DNA of 64,000 nt, from assembly GCA_049647585.1 (NCBI GenBank), contig JBARXY010000041.1:62001-126000 (forward strand). Direction: 5' to 3'. A program made the translations under genes and the position numbers. A model generated the notes under the pieces. The model did not search any database. It saw only the letters and a list, made by a program, of their open reading frames with translations, and was not told where the DNA came from. Of the stretch, positions 59,652 through 64,000 are shown one piece after another. Numbering within the stretch: position 1 is the first letter of the stretch; each line of letters begins with the position of its first letter. The DNA is from JAGQSZ01 sp049647585 (GTDB taxonomy: Bacteria; Actinomycetota; Acidimicrobiia; Acidimicrobiales; Microtrichaceae).

Positions 59652-62126
59652 GTGGCCACCACACCAGAATGGGAACGCCATCCGGCTGATTTGGCTCGCT
59701 TGGTGGTCTCGCTGTTGATGACCGCTGGGCTCACCCTGTTCGCATGGCTGTTCGACGGACCACTCACCAAGGCGAGCACGGACCTGGTCCGGCTTCTCGC
59801 CAATATCCCGGCGGGGTTCACCTTGGCCGTGGTCGGATTGGTCCAACTTGTAGTGGTCATTTCCGTAGCGGCTGCATCGATCGTCCTGCTGCTGCGACGC
59901 CGATGGCGACTCATCGGACTTCTGGCGATATCGGCGGGATTGGCAGCAGCTGTGATGGTCGCCCTCGGCGAACTGCTCGATGGCAGTATTCCTGCAGACC
60001 TGCTCGGACATCGCTCCGTCGATTCATGGCTCAGTGGAAGCGCCTTCCCGTCGGCATCGCTACTTGCCGCCGGAGCAGCAGTTGTGACCGCAACGGCTGT
60101 GTTCACCACCAGGTCATGGCACCGCTTTGCATGGGCGACGGTCGGAGCGGTGGCGTTCCTGCGGGTGCTGACAGCGACCGAGGTTCCGGTGAACCTGCTG
60201 TTGATCCTGTCGGTTGGCGCCTCGATGGGTTCCGCAGCTCTTGTTCTGACAGGAGCTCCCCACCGCCGGATCGGCCTCGACACGGTCGCGGATGCCCTCG
60301 ATCGGGTCGGGCTAGCCATCGACGAGATAGCCCAGATGGGCGAGCAGCGCACAGCTCCGACGTTCCGTGTCCGACTCCGAGACTCCCTCCAGCACCAAGA
60401 CACTCACCAGAACCAGATCACTCACCAGAGCCAAGACACTCCCCAGGATCATGTTTCTCGCCAGAGCCATGCCGTGCTTCTGGGTCGTGACCAGCGCGAC
60501 TACGACCTGCTGCTGCGTGTCTGGCGCTCGTTGCGGGTCAAGGGTTTTAACGAACGTCGACCCGTCACCTCACCTCGGCGGGCTGCTGAGCACGAGCAAT
60601 ATGTCTTGGCAATCGCTGACGCCGCCGGGGTCACAGCCACCAAACCCGTTTCAGTGGCTCTCACCGATGACGGCGCCGCGGTTGTGGTCACAACCTGGAT
60701 CGACGGCGAGTCGCTCGGAGGGACACCGGTAGAGGGCATCACCGACGAACTGCTCCGCGAACTATGGCGGCAGGTGGCGATGCTCCACTCCAGACGCATT
60801 GCCCACCGGTGGCTGAATCTGGACAGCGTCATGGCCGTCGACGGCCAACCCGTGCTCGTCGGGTTTCGCTGGAGCGCCACCAACGCCGACGATGCCCTAC
60901 TCGGGGCAGACGTTGCAGAACTGTTGAGTTCGCTGGCAGCCCGCTTCGGGGTCGAGCGGGCCGTGGAGAGCGCCCGCGACGGACTGGGCGAGGCCGCCCT
61001 CAGAAGGGCGATGCCGTTGCTTCAGCCACTTGTGATCGCAAGTGCGACGAGGGACGATCTGAAGGCGGCCGGAATTTCGACCATCGAGATACGGGAAGGC
61101 GTACAGCAAGCCATTAGCAGCCAGGCCATTGGTCAAGAGGCCGCAGATAGTGACGCCATCGATACAGACGAGTTCGAACTTGCGCCTGTGAGCAGGGTGT
61201 CGCTCAAGGGCGTCGTTTCGCTCGTCGGCAGCATCGTGCTGGCGTTCTACGTCTTCAGCCTGGCGTCGGACTGGCGCAACATCTTCGAAGCGCTGGGTCA
61301 GATGAACTGGGCGGTGCTGCCACTGCTCGTAGCCCTGGTTCTGGTGATCAACTCCGGCGGGGCGATGTCGCTGATGGGATCGGTGAACATCCCCCTGGCG
61401 TTCCTGCGGACCAACCAGATCATGTTCGCCCAAGGGTTCCTCAATCGCTTCACGCCGGCCAACGCTGGCGGAATGGCCCTGCGGGCGCGTTACCTGCAAC
61501 GAGAGGGTGTCGAACTGAACGTCGGCGCAGCCGCCGTTGGACTAGCGTCTGCCGCTAGCGGCGTGGTCCAACTCGTGTTCATCGGCGTGTTCTTGATCTG
61601 GGGAGGAGCCACCAATGAGCTCAGCCGCTTCGGAATGCCGTCGGCCACCAAGACCCTGGCAGTGATCGTGGCGGTGGGAGTCGTCGTCGGCGCAATCGCG
61701 TTGAGCGGCTGGGGTCGACGAGCCGTGGTCCCGAAGGCCAAACAGTTGCTCGGGCCAGCGCTCACCAACCTTGCAGAACTTGCCCGTCAGCCGACCAAGC
61801 TTGCCCTGCTCTTTGGCGGCACCGTAATCGCCAAGCTGGCCATGATCATCGCGTTCGCTGCGTGCGCATCCGCATTCGGTGTCGACCTGAGCTTCGCCAG
61901 AATCGGCGCCCTCTTCATGATCGCCAACACCATCGGCTCCGCGGTGCCGACTCCCGGCGGAGTAGGCGGACTCGAGGCGGCACTCACCGCGGCACTCATC
62001 TCGGGCGGTGTGGACGCTGCGACGGCCGGAGCGGTGGTGCTCGTGTTCAGACTCCTCACCTTCTGGCTTCCGACAATCCCGGGGTGGGTGTGTCTCCAGA
62101 GAGCCCAACGAACCGGGCTCGTCTGA
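59652..62126 (+). CDS. Large membrane protein: PAP2-like, pseudokinase and lysylphosphatidylglycerol-synthase-like domains
   Basis: An 824-residue protein with three parts. Residues about 1-205 are hydrophobic with a degenerate PAP2-like loop (SGSAFPSASLLAAGAA). A Gln/His-rich linker at about 246-276 follows. Residues about 280-470 look like a kinase fold, but the catalytic loop reads HRWLNLDSVM and the DFG site is VGF, so it is probably a pseudokinase. Residues about 515-824 are the LPG-synthase/YbhN flippase-like membrane domain with NRFTPANAGGMALRARYL and PTPGGVGGLEAALTAALI. GTG 59652 has AAGG at good distance; TTG 59646 is the alternative. Role in lipid handling is inferred. Confidence 0.85.
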   Translation: MATTPEWERHPADLARLVVSLLMTAGLTLFAWLFDGPLTKASTDLVRLLANIPAGFTLAVVGLVQLVVVISVAAASIVLLLRRRWRLIGLLAISAGLAAAVMVALGELLDGSIPADLLGHRSVDSWLSGSAFPSASLLAAGAAVVTATAVFTTRSWHRFAWATVGAVAFLRVLTATEVPVNLLLILSVGASMGSAALVLTGAPHRRIGLDTVADALDRVGLAIDEIAQMGEQRTAPTFRVRLRDSLQHQDTHQNQITHQSQDTPQDHVSRQSHAVLLGRDQRDYDLLLRVWRSLRVKGFNERRPVTSPRRAAEHEQYVLAIADAAGVTATKPVSVALTDDGAAVVVTTWIDGESLGGTPVEGITDELLRELWRQVAMLHSRRIAHRWLNLDSVMAVDGQPVLVGFRWSATNADDALLGADVAELLSSLAARFGVERAVESARDGLGEAALRRAMPLLQPLVIASATRDDLKAAGISTIEIREGVQQAISSQAIGQEAADSDAIDTDEFELAPVSRVSLKGVVSLVGSIVLAFYVFSLASDWRNIFEALGQMNWAVLPLLVALVLVINSGGAMSLMGSVNIPLAFLRTNQIMFAQGFLNRFTPANAGGMALRARYLQREGVELNVGAAAVGLASAASGVVQLVFIGVFLIWGGATNELSRFGMPSATKTLAVIVAVGVVVGAIALSGWGRRAVVPKAKQLLGPALTNLAELARQPTKLALLFGGTVIAKLAMIIAFAACASAFGVDLSFARIGALFMIANTIGSAVPTPGGVGGLEAALTAALISGGVDAATAGAVVLVFRLLTFWLPTIPGWVCLQRAQRTGLV

Positions 62127-62135
62127 GTCACGCCC

Positions 62136-62170
62136 GGAGCACGTCCGACCGCTTCAGCGGCTCGTGCTCC
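62136..62170. terminator. Possible hairpin after the large membrane protein
   Basis: GGAGCACG (62136-62143) pairs with CGTGCTCC (62163-62170), between the convergent membrane protein and NmrA-like genes. No T-run follows, so termination is uncertain. Confidence 0.35.
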
Positions 62171-62206
62171 TTCAGCGGCTCGAGCTCATTCAGCGGCTTC
62201 GGGCTA
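62153..62206. repeat. Three 18-bp tandem repeats
   Basis: Units start TTCAGCGGCT at 62153, 62171 and 62189. The last unit ends exactly at the stop codon of the convergent NmrA-like gene. Confidence 0.75.
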
Positions 62207-62860
62207 CCTCAGGGCTGCCACGGCTTCGTCGATCGGCGTCTCACCCTGGTTGAAGGCAAGAAACTTCCCGACGGTCGACGGCGTGGCGAGCACGGCCGCG
62301 ATCACCCGCGCCACGTCCTCGCGGGCAACTTGGCCGGACTCCAAGTCACCCTCGACGTCTACATCGATCCTGCCCGTGCCGGGATCCAAGGTCAGACCGC
62401 TCGGACCGACGATCGTCCAATCCAAATCGGAATCCATCAGATAGGAGTCCGCCGCGGCCTTGGCCTCGGCATAGGCGAAGAAGCTGTTGTCGGCCGGGAC
62501 GCCGTGGTTGGGGCCGGCACCGAAGTACGACACCATGACGTAACGCTTCACGCCTGACTTACTCGCCGCTTCCATCGAACGAATCGCGGCATCGCGGTCG
62601 ACGGCGTAGGTCCGCTTGGCGTCGCCGCCACCCGCGCCTGCTGACCAGACGACGGCATCATGACCAGTCAGTAACTGTGCCAGCTCATCGACGCTGAGTG
62701 CCTCGACGTCTGCCGTGACCGGCTCTGCACCCGTCGCTCGGACGTCCCCCGCATGGTCCGGGTTCCGGATGAGGGCCGTGACCTGATGACCCTGGTCGGC
62801 CAGGATCCGCTCCAGCAACAGAGCGACCTTGCCATGTCCACCGATTAGACAAACGCGCAT
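62204..62860 (-). CDS. NmrA-like NAD(P)-binding SDR (atypical)
   Basis: A 218-residue atypical SDR. The N-terminal nucleotide loop is VCLIGGHGKVALLLERIL, a GxxGxxG-type variant, followed by LIRNPDHAGDVRATGAEPVTADVE, and VVWSAGAGGG. A conserved YVMVSYFGAG and the YAEAKAAAD segment give a Tyr/Lys pair. Close to bacterial YwnB/NAD-binding reductases that act on flavins, biliverdin or quinones; the activity here is unknown. Single gene, 22 bases after the small membrane protein gene. Confidence 0.87.
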   Translation of the reverse strand: MRVCLIGGHGKVALLLERILADQGHQVTALIRNPDHAGDVRATGAEPVTADVEALSVDELAQLLTGHDAVVWSAGAGGGDAKRTYAVDRDAAIRSMEAASKSGVKRYVMVSYFGAGPNHGVPADNSFFAYAEAKAAADSYLMDSDLDWTIVGPSGLTLDPGTGRIDVDVEGDLESGQVAREDVARVIAAVLATPSTVGKFLAFNQGETPIDEAVAALR

Positions 62861-62882
62861 TTCGACTCCTCCGTGGTGTTAG

Positions 62883-63107
62883 TCAGACTTGTTTTCGGCG
62901 TGCGAATGCGAAGTAGGCGAGCGGGCCGAATGGCTGGACCGCACTGGCCATGAACCAGAGCCACTTCGGTCCCCGCAACGAGGCTCGTTCCCTTTGGCGC
63001 AGGTCCCTTACGGCCGCGCCCGTCACGACCGCTTCGGCCAGTCCGCCAGCGATCACAGCTACCTTTGCGCCGGTCGAAAGTTCCGCCCAAGTTCGTTTCT
63101 TACTCAT
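62883..63107 (-). CDS. Small membrane protein, PLDc_N-like
   Basis: A 74-residue protein with two hydrophobic stretches (KVAVIAGGLAEAVVTGAAV and LWFMASAVQPFGPLAYFAF) and basic ends. The second stretch, with P-x-GPLAYF and a terminal RRK, matches the short PLDc_N membrane domain found alone in many actinobacteria. Function is unknown. It is upstream of the NmrA-like gene with a 22-base gap. Confidence 0.65.
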   Translation of the reverse strand: MSKKRTWAELSTGAKVAVIAGGLAEAVVTGAAVRDLRQRERASLRGPKWLWFMASAVQPFGPLAYFAFARRKQV

Positions 63108-63192
63108 TCCCGAAGCCTAACTTTCCGTCGATGGTTTGAAGGACCGGTCCACGTGAATAACGCCCTACGTCATCGGGCGCCAGACTGGTCCC

Positions 63193-64000
63193 ATGACCTA
63201 CACACTCGGTGGAACTGGGATCTGGAGCGGAGCACTGCGGTACGGGGACCCTACTGGGGCTTCGGAGGCAGCAGCCGAGATGGAGGAGTTGGGCTATTCG
63301 GCGGTCTGGATACCCGACGTCGGCGGCGACGTGTTCTCACCGCTGCAGAATCTGCTCGAAGCCACCAGGTCCATGACGGTCGCCACCGGGATCCTGAACC
63401 TCTGGATGCACAGCGCCAATGACACTGCCACCAAGTACAACGAGTTCGTCGAGCGATTCGGGACGCGCCTACTGGTTGGCATCGGTATCAGCCACGCTCC
63501 CCTCATCGATGCGACCGGCGTTGGCAACTACACCCGTCCGCTGGCCCGTACCCGGGAGTTCCTCGACGACCTCGACGCGCAGAGCCCGTCGGTTCCGGCG
63601 GATCAACGGGTTCTCGCCGCACTCGGACCGAAGATGTTGGAGCTATCGCGAAGCCGCGCCGGAGGTGCGCACACCTACCTGGTCACACCCGAGCACACCG
63701 CGATCGCTCGTGAAGCGATCGGCTCGGAACGCCTCCTCGCTCCCGAACAGGCCGTTGTGCTCGAAACGAATCCTGACCGGGCCCGTTCCCTGGCTCGTGC
63801 ACACATGAGCGGCTACATCGGTCTGCCCAACTATTCCAACAACTGGCTACGTCTGGGATTTGAAGAGGCCGACCTGCTCGACGGCGGTAGCGACCGACTT
63901 GTCGATGCGATCGTCGCCTGGGGTGATGAGGACGCGATCCGCTCCCGGGTCCAACAGCATCGCGACGCAGGTGCAGATCACGTCTGTGTCCAGATACTCG
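63193..64000 (+). CDS. LLM-class F420-dependent oxidoreductase (5' part)
   Basis: An open frame runs from ATG 63193 to the window end, 269 codons. It is a luciferase-like monooxygenase of the actinobacterial F420-dependent group. The start TYTLGGTGIWSGALRYGDPTGASEAAAEMEELGYSAVWIPDVGG and VATGILNLWMHSANDTATKYNEF are characteristic, as are LLVGIGISHAP and LGFEEADLLDGGSDRLVDAIVAWGD near the end. Most of the family length (about 280) is present, so only a short C-terminal part is missing. Hydride transfer from reduced F420 to an unknown substrate is the expected chemistry. Confidence 0.88.
   Translation, partial: MTYTLGGTGIWSGALRYGDPTGASEAAAEMEELGYSAVWIPDVGGDVFSPLQNLLEATRSMTVATGILNLWMHSANDTATKYNEFVERFGTRLLVGIGISHAPLIDATGVGNYTRPLARTREFLDDLDAQSPSVPADQRVLAALGPKMLELSRSRAGGAHTYLVTPEHTAIAREAIGSERLLAPEQAVVLETNPDRARSLARAHMSGYIGLPNYSNNWLRLGFEEADLLDGGSDRLVDAIVAWGDEDAIRSRVQQHRDAGADHVCVQIL

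Noticed and set aside
1..64000. Insertion sequences, phage genes or genomic-island boundaries
   Set aside because: No transposase, integrase, tRNA or terminal inverted repeats were found; gene style is uniform.

Overview
The window is high-GC DNA (gene-dense, many GTG/TTG starts, GGAGG-type ribosome sites, four-base ATGA/TTGA overlaps) from an actinobacterium. Pointers are an F420-type luciferase-like oxidoreductase, an NDMA-type alcohol dehydrogenase, a glutathionyl-hydroquinone-reductase-like GST, and a surface protein ending in an LAFTG sortase signal. The large excess of acyl-CoA and SDR enzymes fits a soil or aquatic catabolic actinobacterium. Acidimicrobiia or Mycobacteriales relatives are possible, but I cannot place it further. 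No rRNA, tRNA, CRISPR array, transposase, integrase or phage gene was seen.

Layout. (1) 1-7476: housekeeping and redox genes (quinone oxidoreductase, GST, alcohol dehydrogenase), a MntA-HepT toxin-antitoxin pair joined to an MgtC-like membrane protein, a YjbR protein, a serine hydrolase and an amphi-Trp protein. (2) 7541-10243: a sterol-desaturase-like enzyme and, divergently, a ThDP-dependent enzyme. (3) 10308-20657, minus strand: a ten-gene, mostly overlapping operon that begins with a branched-chain-amino-acid-type ABC transporter (binding protein, LivH, a LivM-LivG fusion, LivF). It continues with a class II aldolase-like protein, a SnoaL-like protein, an enoyl-CoA hydratase, an acyl-CoA synthetase, a FadR-type regulator and a TauE/SafE exporter. 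(4) 20793-29193, minus: alpha-hydroxy-acid oxidase, amidohydrolase, thiolase-like protein, acyl-CoA synthetase, DUF35 OB-fold protein, and two related proteins built from a duplicated domain I cannot assign, one of them fused to a carboxymuconolactone-decarboxylase-like tail. (5) 29385-32999, plus: acyl-CoA dehydrogenase, SDR, amidohydrolase, second SDR, transcribed away from block 4. (6) 33399-38704, minus: enoyl-CoA hydratase, hydroxyacyl-CoA dehydrogenase, acyl-CoA dehydrogenase, amidohydrolase, two tandem SnoaL paralogues. (7) 38756-50230, minus: a ribose-type ABC transporter interleaved with a cytochrome P450 and an SDR, then a KstD-like flavoprotein, a FadH-like iron-sulfur flavoenzyme and a thiolase. 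(8) 50367-64000: SRPBCC, DUF167, SDR, nitroreductase, AlkZ-like winged-helix protein, a lipoprotein, a 1295-residue fibronectin-III surface protein, a large PAP2/pseudokinase/flippase-like membrane protein, and an F420-type oxidoreductase cut by the window end.

Taken together, blocks 3-7 look like a large catabolic island for a hydrophobic or alicyclic acid-like compound. Two different ABC importers bring substrate in, the P450, KstD-like and FadH-like enzymes would oxidise and reduce rings, and acyl-CoA synthetases, dehydrogenases, hydratases, hydroxyacyl dehydrogenase and thiolases would run beta-oxidation-like cleavage. The substrate is not readable from the sequence.

The item most worth following is the pair of duplicated-domain proteins at 26675-29193. 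Other notable items are a perfect 50-bp palindrome at 33146-33195, a set of inverted-repeat operators shared between promoters, a FabL-like SDR lacking its catalytic tyrosine, and the hairpins placed directly after both transporter binding-protein genes.
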